A stretch of DNA of 64,000 nt from Actinomycetes bacterium. Its GTDB lineage: Bacteria > Actinomycetota > Acidimicrobiia > Acidimicrobiales > JAAEMS01. Position 1 is the stretch's first letter. Every line of letters starts with the position of its first letter. The notes below the pieces were generated by a model. It was not told the DNA's origin, ran no database searches, and worked only from the letters and a program-made list of their open reading frames with translations. A program made the translations under genes and the position numbers. The DNA is taken from the NCBI GenBank assembly GCA_024225275.1, contig JAAEMS010000090.1, positions 1-64,000 on the forward strand, given 5' to 3'. Below are positions 8,010 to 14,625 of this stretch, in pieces.

Positions 8010-8031
8010 ACATTGCGGATACATTGCGGAA
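8010..8031 (+). promoter_or_regulatory. 11-bp tandem repeat with -10-like element before the M23 gene
   Basis: ACATTGCGGAT (8010-8020) is followed directly by ACATTGCGGAA (8021-8031). The second copy contains TACATT (8020-8025), a good -10 hexamer, ending eight bases before ATG 8034. With no Shine-Dalgarno present, this suggests leaderless transcription. The 11-bp spacing places both copies on one DNA face, as for a dimeric regulator. Function inferred only. Confidence 0.45.
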
Positions 8032-8033
8032 CA

Positions 8034-9470
8034 ATGTCAAATACTACTCTGAGACCTAGACGACTTCTCCTGGTCCTGGCCCTGGTCGGTTTCCTGGTCA
8101 TAGTGGCCAGTCCCGCCGGTGCCATTCCCGACGGCTGGACCGCCGTCGACGAGAGCGGTGATTCGGTCCGCGACATCGTCTTCCCGGTCGAGGGTGAGGT
8201 CGACTACATCGACTCCTGGCTGTTCGCCCGGGGTGGCGGGCGCCGCCATCTGGGTGTCGACATGATGGGTGAGAAGTACCTCCCCTTGCTTGCTGCCCGC
8301 GCCTCCTGCGTGACCTCGCTGCGCCACGGCGGCCCTGGAGGCGGCAACAGCCTGACCCTGACGGACTCCGACGGCTGGGAGTACCACTATGTCCACGTCA
8401 ACAACGACACGCCGGGCACCGACGACGGGGCCAACGTCTACGAACAAGCCTTCGCGGTGGACAACGGCGACTGCGTGGCGGCCGGCGAGGTCGTGGCCTA
8501 CCTGGGTGACTCCGGCAACGCGGAGGGCTCGGGCCCACACCTGCACTTCGAGATCCAGAACCCCGATGGCATCTGGGTCAACCCCTATCCGTCAGTCGAA
8601 ACGGCTCGGACCGGTGGTATCGGGGCTTGCGGCCCCATCGTCGGACCCGAGCCCACTCCCCACCCGGACTCGGGCGATGGGTACTGGTTGCTCGACGGCG
8701 CCGGCCGCGTCCACGGGGTCGGTACCACATCTCATGGGGACTTGGACGACGTTCGAGCCGACGGCGGCGAGGCCAGCGAGCCGGTGGCGATCAAGTCGAC
8801 CGTTGCCGGGGCCGGGTACTGGATTCTCGACGCTGACGGTCGGGTGTTCGCTTTTGGTGACGCCGGCTTCTACGGCGACATGAGCGCCGCCGAACTCAAC
8901 GGGCCGGTGCTCGGGCTCGAGACCCCTGTCGATGGCGAGGGATACTGGCTGGTCGCCTACGACGGTGGCGTCTTCGCCTTCGACGTCCCGTTCCTCGGCT
9001 CGATGGGTGCCCTACCTCTCAACTCCCCCGTCATCTCGATGGCCAGCACCCAGAGCGGGGCCGGCTACTGGCTGGTGGCGGGTGACGGTGGCGTGTTCGC
9101 CTTCGGTGATGCCAACTTCCACGGCTCCACCGGCGCTCTCGAGCTCAACACCACGGTCACCTCGATGGCTGTGCATCCCAGCGGCGACGGCTACTGGCTC
9201 TACGCCCGAGACGGTGGCGTGTTCGCCTTCGGGGTCCCGTTCTACGGGTCCATCCCCGGCCTCGGACTGTGCGATCAGCCCGAGGCAGTTGCTCTGCGGG
9301 GTTCCGACACCGGGCTCGGTTATTGGGTGGCTACGGCCGACGGTCAGGTCTTCGCGTTCGGCGATGCCCTCGATCTGGGAGGCACCGCGCTGACAGCAGG
9401 GGAATCGATCATCGATATGGCGGTGCGCCATCACCGGCCGATGGTCGAAGGCCCCGCTTCGGTCGAGTAG
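8034..9470 (+). CDS. secreted M23 peptidase-like protein with C-terminal GYW repeats
   Basis: 478 residues. A signal peptide (basic start, hydrophobic 11-25, cleavage near AGA at 28-30) sends it outside the membrane. The LytM/M23 domain follows: HLGVD (72-76) and HLHFE (169-173) carry the zinc ligands and catalytic His, so it may cut peptidoglycan cross-links. From about residue 222 come six repeats of roughly 42 residues with the core GYW(L/V)...DG.VFAFG and a trailing (L)N.PV..M, which probably form a beta-propeller or solenoid for binding. Such repeats are, to my knowledge, characteristic of Acidimicrobiia and relatives. ATG 8034 was preferred over longer frames because it begins a clean signal peptide. 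The next gene on the opposite strand is also an extracytoplasmic propeller-like protein. Confidence 0.9.
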   Translation: MSNTTLRPRRLLLVLALVGFLVIVASPAGAIPDGWTAVDESGDSVRDIVFPVEGEVDYIDSWLFARGGGRRHLGVDMMGEKYLPLLAARASCVTSLRHGGPGGGNSLTLTDSDGWEYHYVHVNNDTPGTDDGANVYEQAFAVDNGDCVAAGEVVAYLGDSGNAEGSGPHLHFEIQNPDGIWVNPYPSVETARTGGIGACGPIVGPEPTPHPDSGDGYWLLDGAGRVHGVGTTSHGDLDDVRADGGEASEPVAIKSTVAGAGYWILDADGRVFAFGDAGFYGDMSAAELNGPVLGLETPVDGEGYWLVAYDGGVFAFDVPFLGSMGALPLNSPVISMASTQSGAGYWLVAGDGGVFAFGDANFHGSTGALELNTTVTSMAVHPSGDGYWLYARDGGVFAFGVPFYGSIPGLGLCDQPEAVALRGSDTGLGYWVATADGQVFAFGDALDLGGTALTAGESIIDMAVRHHRPMVEGPASVE

Positions 9471-9474
9471 CCGA

Positions 9475-10701
9475 TCACCGCCAGGCCAGCGCCCCGACCG
9501 GACGGGCAATATCGATCCGCCAGGACCGGTCGCCCTCGATGCGCCACACGGTCACGTCGGTTTGGAACCCGTAGGCCAGCCATTGGCCATCAGGCGAGAA
9601 GACCATGGGCGATCCCGGGTTCATGCCGTCACCGATGATCCACCATTCTCCCGTGGCGAAGTCGACCACGATGGGCACGGGTGCGCCACCGTCGCTGGCC
9701 ACCCCCACTCGGGTGCCGTCCGGCGAGATGGCGGCCTGGTCGCCCCAGGTGTCGGCCCGGGCGGACGCCAACGGACCGGGAAGCGCCATCGCAGCCTGGT
9801 TGGGTTCGTCGGGAGTACCCACTCGGATCTCGCAGCCAGCGGTGACCGCGCAGGTTACGTGGGCCAGCCACTGGCCGTCGTAGGCCAGGATGCGGCCCAC
9901 ATCGACATGGGTCTCGGCCCCGGTGGCATCGACCAGGCTGGTGCGGCCGGGCGTCGAGACCAGGAGTTGTCCCTTCCATTCGCCGACTACCTCAACTCCG
10001 GTGGGAAGGTGCCATGGTTGGATGCCGGACACAACCAGGGGGCTGGCGGTCTGGGTGGCCCCCTCGGTGGTGGTGATGATCAGCGCCCCGATCGAGCCCG
10101 GCCGCAAGTCCAACGGGCCCCGGCCTTCGGTGAGCTGGGCGAGTACATAGTCGTCGGGCACGAGGTCGGGAACCGACAGGACCCGCGAGCCGGTGCCCAG
10201 GATCACCTCATCGGGGGTGGCGAAGACCCGGGGGGTGAGGATGTTGGCGGAACCAGTTCTGAGCTCGAAGGGAGCCTCCAGGGTGCGGTCGATGACCACC
10301 AGGCGCCCCTTGGACCCGAAGGTGAGCAGCTGGCCGGGCACTTCGACGGGGAGCGTGTCCGCGAACGGCTCGAGGGGTGGCAGCGTCGCCGGCGGTCCGA
10401 CGGTGCCGAAACGTATCTCGTCGTCGGAGTCGGGCTCTGGCGCGGTGGTGGAGGGCGGAACGAAGGTGGCCGGCGGGGGCAGGGAGGTGGGCACTGGCGG
10501 TGCCGGTGGCTCACTGGGTTGAGCGGTGACCATGATGACCGCCACGACCAGGACGAGCCCGCCCAGGACCAACACCCAGTCCGGAATCCGGGCGACGGGC
10601 CGGGTCGTCGCCACCTGGGCTCGGCCTCGAGCGTCGGTGGTCAGGGTGTCGTCGACGATCTCAACCGAGTAGCCGTCGACATCGTCCTCGAGATCGGTCA
10701 C
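9475..10701 (-). CDS. membrane-anchored protein with extracytoplasmic propeller-like domain
   Basis: 408 residues, not assignable to a named family. A short acidic cytoplasmic head (1-38) is followed by one membrane helix (about 39-58, WVLVLGGLVLVVAVIMV), then a Pro/Thr-rich linker of about 45 residues, then a beta-rich domain. Segments such as AAISPDGTRVGVASDGG and MVFSPDGQWLAYGFQ are WD40/TolB-like blades, so an extracellular beta-propeller is likely. GTG 10701 was chosen: it has GGGGG just upstream and gives a start that makes sense topologically; the frame continues to 10827 without coding character. It converges with the M23 gene (4 bp between stops) and diverges from the dehydratase pair. 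Confidence 0.7.
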   Translation of the reverse strand: MTDLEDDVDGYSVEIVDDTLTTDARGRAQVATTRPVARIPDWVLVLGGLVLVVAVIMVTAQPSEPPAPPVPTSLPPPATFVPPSTTAPEPDSDDEIRFGTVGPPATLPPLEPFADTLPVEVPGQLLTFGSKGRLVVIDRTLEAPFELRTGSANILTPRVFATPDEVILGTGSRVLSVPDLVPDDYVLAQLTEGRGPLDLRPGSIGALIITTTEGATQTASPLVVSGIQPWHLPTGVEVVGEWKGQLLVSTPGRTSLVDATGAETHVDVGRILAYDGQWLAHVTCAVTAGCEIRVGTPDEPNQAAMALPGPLASARADTWGDQAAISPDGTRVGVASDGGAPVPIVVDFATGEWWIIGDGMNPGSPMVFSPDGQWLAYGFQTDVTVWRIEGDRSWRIDIARPVGALAWR

Positions 10702-10836
10702 CGGCCCCCTTGCTGGTCGCCCGAATGAGGAGAGCGTATCCCCGGCCTGACAGGCCCCGGCATCGGCCTGCGAGCTGGTGGGAAGGATGGAAGACTTCAG
10801 GGAGCAGACAGCCCAACAATGTCCCAAGGGGGGTCA

Positions 10837-11334
10837 ATGGCAGTCGAGAAGTTCCCGGTAGAGGCGACCCACATCATGATGTTCGCCCGCGCGATCGGCG
10901 ATCCGAACCCGATCTACCACGACGAGAATCATGCCGCCGGCACCGAACCGGGGAGTGTCATCGCTCCCCCCACCTTCGTTCAGGCCAGCGCCCAGTTCGA
11001 TCCCGACTACTTCCTACGCCCACCCATCGACGGTGCCGGCTGGTTCGGTTCCGGTCAGGCAGCCACCGGCAAGGTCAGCTCGGGAGGGGGCGGGGGCGGT
11101 GGAGGCGGAGGCCTCCACGCTGAGCAGCACTTCGAGTATCACCGCCACCCCAAGCCGGGCGACGTGCTCACCGCCACCGTCCTCGAGGGCGAGAAGTGGG
11201 AGAAGCAGTCGAAGAGGGCGGGCACGCTGAAGTTCAGTGAGTCCATCACCGAGTACCGCGACCAGAACGGCGATCTCGTTGTCACCGCTCGCAGTGTGGG
11301 CGTGGTCACCGAGAAGCCGGTAGAGCAGGACTGA
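10837..11334 (+). CDS. MaoC/FAS1-like hotdog dehydratase subunit (HadA-type)
   Basis: 165 residues. IGDPNPIYHDE (20-30) matches the N-terminal hotdog of R-specific enoyl hydratases, and VIAPPTF (41-47) is typical of the HadA/HadC half that pairs with a catalytic MaoC subunit. Near residues 83-92 there is a run of ten glycines encoded by a G-rich tract (about 11083-11113), which looks like an insertion in a loop. The true start is ATG 10837 with AAGGGGGG upstream; an ATG at 10819 lacks one. The next gene, 14 bp on, is the catalytic partner, so the two probably form a heterodimer that hydrates or dehydrates 2-enoyl/3-hydroxyacyl thioesters. Confidence 0.82.
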   Translation: MAVEKFPVEATHIMMFARAIGDPNPIYHDENHAAGTEPGSVIAPPTFVQASAQFDPDYFLRPPIDGAGWFGSGQAATGKVSSGGGGGGGGGGLHAEQHFEYHRHPKPGDVLTATVLEGEKWEKQSKRAGTLKFSESITEYRDQNGDLVVTARSVGVVTEKPVEQD

Positions 11335-11348
11335 GGAGGAACACCGAT

Positions 11349-11756
11349 ATGGCATTGAACAAGAGCGACCTCAGTGTGGGCCAGACTCACTGCAGCGACC
11401 TGGTCAAGGACCTCAAGCGCACCCAGATCGTGATGTACGCGGGAGCGTCCGGCGACTACAACCCGGTGCACTCCGACCACGAGTTCGTCACCGAGATGGC
11501 CGGCTACCCCACCGTGTTCGCCCACGGCATGCTCACCATGGGTATGACCGGTCGCCTGGTCACTGACTTCGTGGGTGACGGACGGCTCACAAGATACGGA
11601 GTCCGGTTCGTGAACCAGGTGTGGCCTGGTGATGACCTCAGCGCCACCCTCACCGTCAAGGAGATCCGCGACGACGAGGTTGACCTGGAGATCGTCACCG
11701 TCAACCAGGACGGCACGCCCGTGCTCACCGGGAGCGCGACCGCAAGGGTTGATTGA
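11349..11756 (+). CDS. MaoC family dehydratase (R-hydratase, HadB-type catalytic subunit)
   Basis: 135-residue single-hotdog protein with the complete hydratase 2 motif: YAGASGDYNPVHSD (30-43), giving the Asp/His pair D36 and H41, then FAHGMLTMG (57-65) for thioester binding. It catalyses reversible R-specific hydration of 2-enoyl thioesters, either acyl-CoA or acyl-carrier-protein bound. A GAGGAA ribosome binding site precedes ATG 11349. Its place just downstream of a HadA-like partner matches the mycobacterial HadAB arrangement; a role in fatty acid synthesis or breakdown cannot be decided here. Confidence 0.88.
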   Translation: MALNKSDLSVGQTHCSDLVKDLKRTQIVMYAGASGDYNPVHSDHEFVTEMAGYPTVFAHGMLTMGMTGRLVTDFVGDGRLTRYGVRFVNQVWPGDDLSATLTVKEIRDDEVDLEIVTVNQDGTPVLTGSATARVD

Positions 11757-11769
11757 GGGGCACGTGAGA

Positions 11770-12666
11770 TCAGAAGCGAACTCGCTCCAGGAACTCCACC
11801 ACCGCGCCTCCAAAGACATCATTGGGGTCGCCGGCCACCATGTGGGCGGCGTTGGTGACGTTGGCGTATTCGGCGTGGGGGGCGAGCTCGAGGAAAGCCT
11901 GGGCGTCATCTTCGGTGAGGACGTCTGATAGTCCACCTCTGACCAGCAGTACGGGTAGATGGTCGAGGGCGCGCACGCAGCGGGTCATGCGACGGGCCCG
12001 GTGGCGCTGGTCGATCGAGCTACTTTGGGCCCGGTACTCGGGATCCCAGTGCCAGCGCAGTTTGCCGTCCGGGGCCAGCCTGACGTTCTTGGCCAAACCC
12101 TCGACGTTTGTGGGGCGGGGACGGTGGGGCTGGTAGGCGGCCACGGCATCGGCGACCTCGTCGAGGGACTCGAACCCGTCGGGCTTGGCGTCCATGAACT
12201 GGTGGATGCGGGCAACGCCCTTGGGGTTGGTGCGGTGGGCGATGTCGACCAATACCAGGCCGGCAGCTTCGACATGGCCCTCGCCGATCCCCACCAGGGA
12301 GCAGATCCCTCCCATCGATGCACCGACGAGCACGGGAGCCTGATCGAGCTCAGATGCGACGATGGCGACGTCTCTGGCCATGGTCTCGTAGCCGTAGGCT
12401 GCTTCGGGGTCCCAGGCCGAGTCGCCATGGCCGCGGGCGTCGAGACTGATGACGTGATAGCCGGCGGCAGCCAGCTTCTCGCCGGTGTCCTTCCAGGCGT
12501 GGCGGGTTTGACCGCCACCGTGGAGCAGGATCACCGCCTGGTGCCCGGAGGAGCCGAACTCGTCGCCGGCGAGCCGGACGCCATTGATGCCGGACCAGTA
12601 GCGCCCGGGCTCGGGTGTACCGGGAAGCCTCTCCCCTGGGCCCATGGGTTGTTCCGATTCCGTCAC
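11770..12666 (-). CDS. alpha/beta fold hydrolase
   Basis: 298 residues. LLHGGGQTRHAW (47-58), SLDARGHGDS (74-83) and GASMGG (115-120, nucleophile Ser117) are classic; the late HMV supplies the catalytic His (NAAHMV) and RGGLSDVL the acid Asp. The pattern resembles the epoxide hydrolase/haloperoxidase-type hydrolases common in actinobacteria. Start GTG 12666 has GGGAGGGG seven bases upstream, which excludes the longer frame to 12813. It lies 58 bp downstream of arsR on the same strand and could be the last gene of that unit, but nothing in it suggests metal handling. Confidence 0.88.
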   Translation of the reverse strand: MTESEQPMGPGERLPGTPEPGRYWSGINGVRLAGDEFGSSGHQAVILLHGGGQTRHAWKDTGEKLAAAGYHVISLDARGHGDSAWDPEAAYGYETMARDVAIVASELDQAPVLVGASMGGICSLVGIGEGHVEAAGLVLVDIAHRTNPKGVARIHQFMDAKPDGFESLDEVADAVAAYQPHRPRPTNVEGLAKNVRLAPDGKLRWHWDPEYRAQSSSIDQRHRARRMTRCVRALDHLPVLLVRGGLSDVLTEDDAQAFLELAPHAEYANVTNAAHMVAGDPNDVFGGAVVEFLERVRF

Positions 12667-12724
12667 GCCGCACCCCTCCCGTGTCGTGGGTGCGCAGACG
12701 GTAGCCGGGTCCGGGGCCGGGGGC

Positions 12725-13081
12725 CTAGGCCTCCTGGGCGGCGAGGGCGTCGCGGAGGAAGGCCAACCCCTCGTCGTCGAGGCTGAACCACACCCACCGG
12801 CCTCGTTTCTCACGGCTCAGCAACCCGGCCTTGACCAGCAGGGCGAGGTGGTGGCTGACCGTGGGCTGGGAGCGCCCGATCACTTCGGGGAGGTCGCAGA
12901 CACAGACTTCGCCGGGCGACGCCGAGGCGACACAGCTCAGGATACGAAGCCGCACAGGGTCGGCCAGCGCCTTGAACACATTGGCCAGCTCGGTGGCCTC
13001 AGCCTCTTCGAGTGGTGCTTCCCAGAGGGGCGCGCAACACCCGGATCGGGCATCCTGTGGAATGGAGGGACCGTCAGCCAT
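12725..13081 (-). CDS. ArsR/SmtB family metalloregulator
   Basis: 118-residue winged-helix repressor. ALADPVRLRIL (38-48) and SQPTVSHHLALLVKAGLL (recognition helix) are diagnostic. Cysteines fall at 15, 16, 50, 60 and 62. C15-C16 match the As(III) site described for Corynebacterium glutamicum ArsR (Cys15, Cys16, Cys55), while CVCDL (60-64) matches the E. coli-type alpha3 site, so this protein seems to hold ligands of both types. It probably releases DNA on binding As(III), Sb(III) or a related thiophilic metal. A 15-bp palindrome covers its start codon. It lies 24 bp after a 50-residue Cys-rich protein gene. No arsenite pump or arsenate reductase is in the window. Confidence 0.92.
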   Translation of the reverse strand: MADGPSIPQDARSGCCAPLWEAPLEEAEATELANVFKALADPVRLRILSCVASASPGEVCVCDLPEVIGRSQPTVSHHLALLVKAGLLSREKRGRWVWFSLDDEGLAFLRDALAAQEA

Positions 13082-13093
13082 GCTTGAAGCATG
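13079..13093. promoter_or_regulatory. palindromic operator overlapping the arsR start codon
   Basis: CATGCTT-G-AAGCATG is a perfect inverted repeat with 7-bp arms. It includes the arsR ATG and occupies most of the 24-bp gap after the small Cys-rich gene. The half site ATGCTTGAA/TTCAAGCAT recurs near 13326-13352 in the promoter of that gene, which supports it as the ArsR binding motif. Confidence 0.6.
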
Positions 13094-13105
13094 CCACGGC
13101 TGAGT

Positions 13106-13258
13106 TCAGCGGCGGCGCGAGCAATCGTCGCAGTAGGGCGCAGCAGCCAGGCCGTTGGCGGTCTGGTACAGCTTCACCAGCTTGCCGCTGCCACAGCTGC
13201 ACATGGTGCTCGCGGGGCGGGGGGTGCGGGTGTGACCGTGATGGATGGCCGTAACCAT
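13106..13258 (-). CDS. small Cys-rich zinc-ribbon-like protein (50 residues)
   Basis: ATG 13258 has a strong GGAGGAG seven bases upstream, and the frame ends at 13106. The 50-residue product is basic, with His near the start and CSCGSGKLVK ... YCDDC near the end: two Cys pairs (CxC, CxxC) able to hold one zinc or other thiophilic metal. CxCGSGK resembles the SEC-C motif, but the following residues differ, so this is not a standard SEC-C domain. It is the first gene of the arsR unit and its promoter carries the same half sites as the arsR operator, so a metal(loid)-response role is inferred. I do not recognise the family. Confidence 0.7.
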   Translation of the reverse strand: MVTAIHHGHTRTPRPASTMCSCGSGKLVKLYQTANGLAAAPYCDDCSRRR

Positions 13259-13300
13259 GGGAAGTCTCCTCCTGATATCGACGCCATTGTCGATTGGGCA

Positions 13301-13352
13301 AGTGTACGTGAAATCTCTCACAAGCTTCAAGCATCCCTGATGTGAATGCTTG
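13301..13352 (-). promoter_or_regulatory. promoter with ArsR-type half sites before the small Cys-rich gene
   Basis: On the minus strand, TTGAAG (13330-13325) and TACACT (13306-13301) are 18 bp apart and make a plausible -35/-10 pair. The -35 lies inside ATGCTTGAA (13334-13326), and a second, inverted copy of the core (ATGCTTG on the + strand, 13346-13352) lies just upstream. Repressor bound here would block the -35. Local base composition is AT-richer than the surroundings. Confidence 0.5.
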
Positions 13353-13445
13353 TGGCGGTGATCCTTACGCCTCACTTGCCTCAACAAGGACCCCTGGTGG
13401 GTCGAGAACAGCTGGGAATCCGCCACCAGCCCGAGGAGCAGTCAG

Positions 13446-13526
13446 ATGGGAATCGTCAGCCGAGTCGTCGGAGGAGTTGTCGGGGTCGGCACCATGACCG
13501 GAAGCGCCCGCGACGCTTCCCAGTAG
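13446..13526 (+). CDS. possible 26-residue peptide
   Basis: ATG 13446 has GAGGAG seven bases upstream and opens a 26-codon frame for a small Val/Gly-rich, partly hydrophobic peptide ending at TAG 13524-13526. It lies between the arsR unit and the pilus genes, with no close partner on its strand. The ribosome binding site is the only strong evidence. Confidence 0.25.
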   Translation: MGIVSRVVGGVVGVGTMTGSARDASQ

Positions 13527-13540
13527 TTGGGTCGGGTGGG

Positions 13541-14020
13541 CTACTCGCCCAGGGGAATGTCGTCGCCGATCCCGCCCGGGTCCTCATCATTGATCTCGAT
13601 GTCGAGAACCTCGCCGGGGGTCGGAGCTGGAGCAGAGTTGCTGAGCTGGGTGGCTGGTTCGTCAGCGGCCTCCGCTGGGGCGTCGCCGGCGGGTTGATCC
13701 CCGGTGGCCCCACCCTCGGGTACCTCGGCTTCGTCCGGTACGACCGTGTACTCCCCACCCTCTCTTGGGGTGGCCTGGGCCAACGGTGACGAGGAGGTGA
13801 CGACGAAGGGGTTCCGCGGCTGGGTCGGACGGGTCCAGAGCACTTCGGTGGTCTCCTGGGCTGCAGGGTCCGTTGCGGGATAGTCGGCCTCGATCACGAA
13901 CGGTTGTCCCACCGGGGCGTTGTCCGACTGGGAGCTGGCGAGGGTTCGAACTCCCAGCACGCCGGCGATCAGGGCCAGGAGGGCGAGGACGATGACCCCC
14001 GGTCGGAGCTGTTCGGTCAC
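13541..14020 (-). CDS. single-pass protein of the pilus alignment complex (PilP position)
   Basis: 159 residues: one N-terminal membrane helix (about 8-26, VIVLALLALIAGVLGVRTL), then a probable extracytoplasmic region with an Ala/Pro/Glu-rich tail. Sequence resemblance to PilP is weak; the assignment rests on position, since it is the third gene after pilMN and pilO, with its start overlapping the pilO-like stop (ATGA). It may stabilise the inner membrane pilus platform. The tail beyond residue 95 looks disordered and acidic. Confidence 0.5.
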   Translation of the reverse strand: MTEQLRPGVIVLALLALIAGVLGVRTLASSQSDNAPVGQPFVIEADYPATDPAAQETTEVLWTRPTQPRNPFVVTSSSPLAQATPREGGEYTVVPDEAEVPEGGATGDQPAGDAPAEAADEPATQLSNSAPAPTPGEVLDIEINDEDPGGIGDDIPLGE

Positions 14021-14625
14021 GAGCCCCCCCGGTTCAGGGTGGACGGATCGATGCCGACCTCGCCCTCCGCTACCGCGATCCCGGATGTGTAGGCTCGCAC
14101 CTCGATGTTGGCCTGGGTGTCGCCGGTGCCAACGTCACGAGAGATCAGGTCCAGTCCCCGGAGAACCAACAGCCGGTCGGTGGCCATGAGGTCGTCGACG
14201 AAGCCCATGATGTCCTCGAACGACGCGGTGGCGGCGATCGCCACCTCGATGGCACCGATTCCGCTGGGAAGGTTGGGGTCCTCGACGGTGGTGATCACCC
14301 GGCCGGGAACGACCTGGGTGAGGGCCACCGAACGGCCGGCGGCGGTCTCGTGCAACAGGTCTATGACGCCGGCCAGGTTCGCGTCCTCGGGTACCGCGGC
14401 GGTGCTCGAGGCCAACACGGCCAAGAGCTCTATCTCGTCGACTGGTTCCCGGCGGGCGATCGCCAGCTCGGTCTGCTGTTCGAGCAGGTTGGTCAGCTCG
14501 GCGTCGCGCACGGCCGCGGCGTCGCTCCGGGCCCCGGTGGCCGGCCACCAGAACAGTACGGTCCACAGGACTGAGATGATGAGTGCGGGCCCGAACAAGC
14601 GGGCCAATGGGTTGGCCACCCTCAT
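14017..14625 (-). CDS. pilO: type IV pilus assembly protein PilO-like
   Basis: 202 residues. One membrane helix (about 12-28), then a coiled-coil stretch (about 33-60, rich in Ala, Glu and Leu) and a compact alpha/beta domain with an ASFEDIMGFVDDLMATDRLL segment, which is where PilO ferredoxin-like folds have their second core helix. PilO pairs with PilN in the inner membrane and connects the cytoplasmic PilM ring to the pilus machine. Start and stop both overlap neighbouring genes by 4 bp (ATGA), so pilMN, pilO and the following gene are almost certainly cotranslated. Confidence 0.78.
   Translation of the reverse strand: MRVANPLARLFGPALIISVLWTVLFWWPATGARSDAAAVRDAELTNLLEQQTELAIARREPVDEIELLAVLASSTAAVPEDANLAGVIDLLHETAAGRSVALTQVVPGRVITTVEDPNLPSGIGAIEVAIAATASFEDIMGFVDDLMATDRLLVLRGLDLISRDVGTGDTQANIEVRAYTSGIAVAEGEVGIDPSTLNRGGS

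Noticed and set aside
11083-11115. Poly-G tract as a frameshift in the dehydratase subunit
   Set aside because: The frame is kept on both sides of it and the C-terminal half matches the family, so it is read as a poly-Gly insertion.
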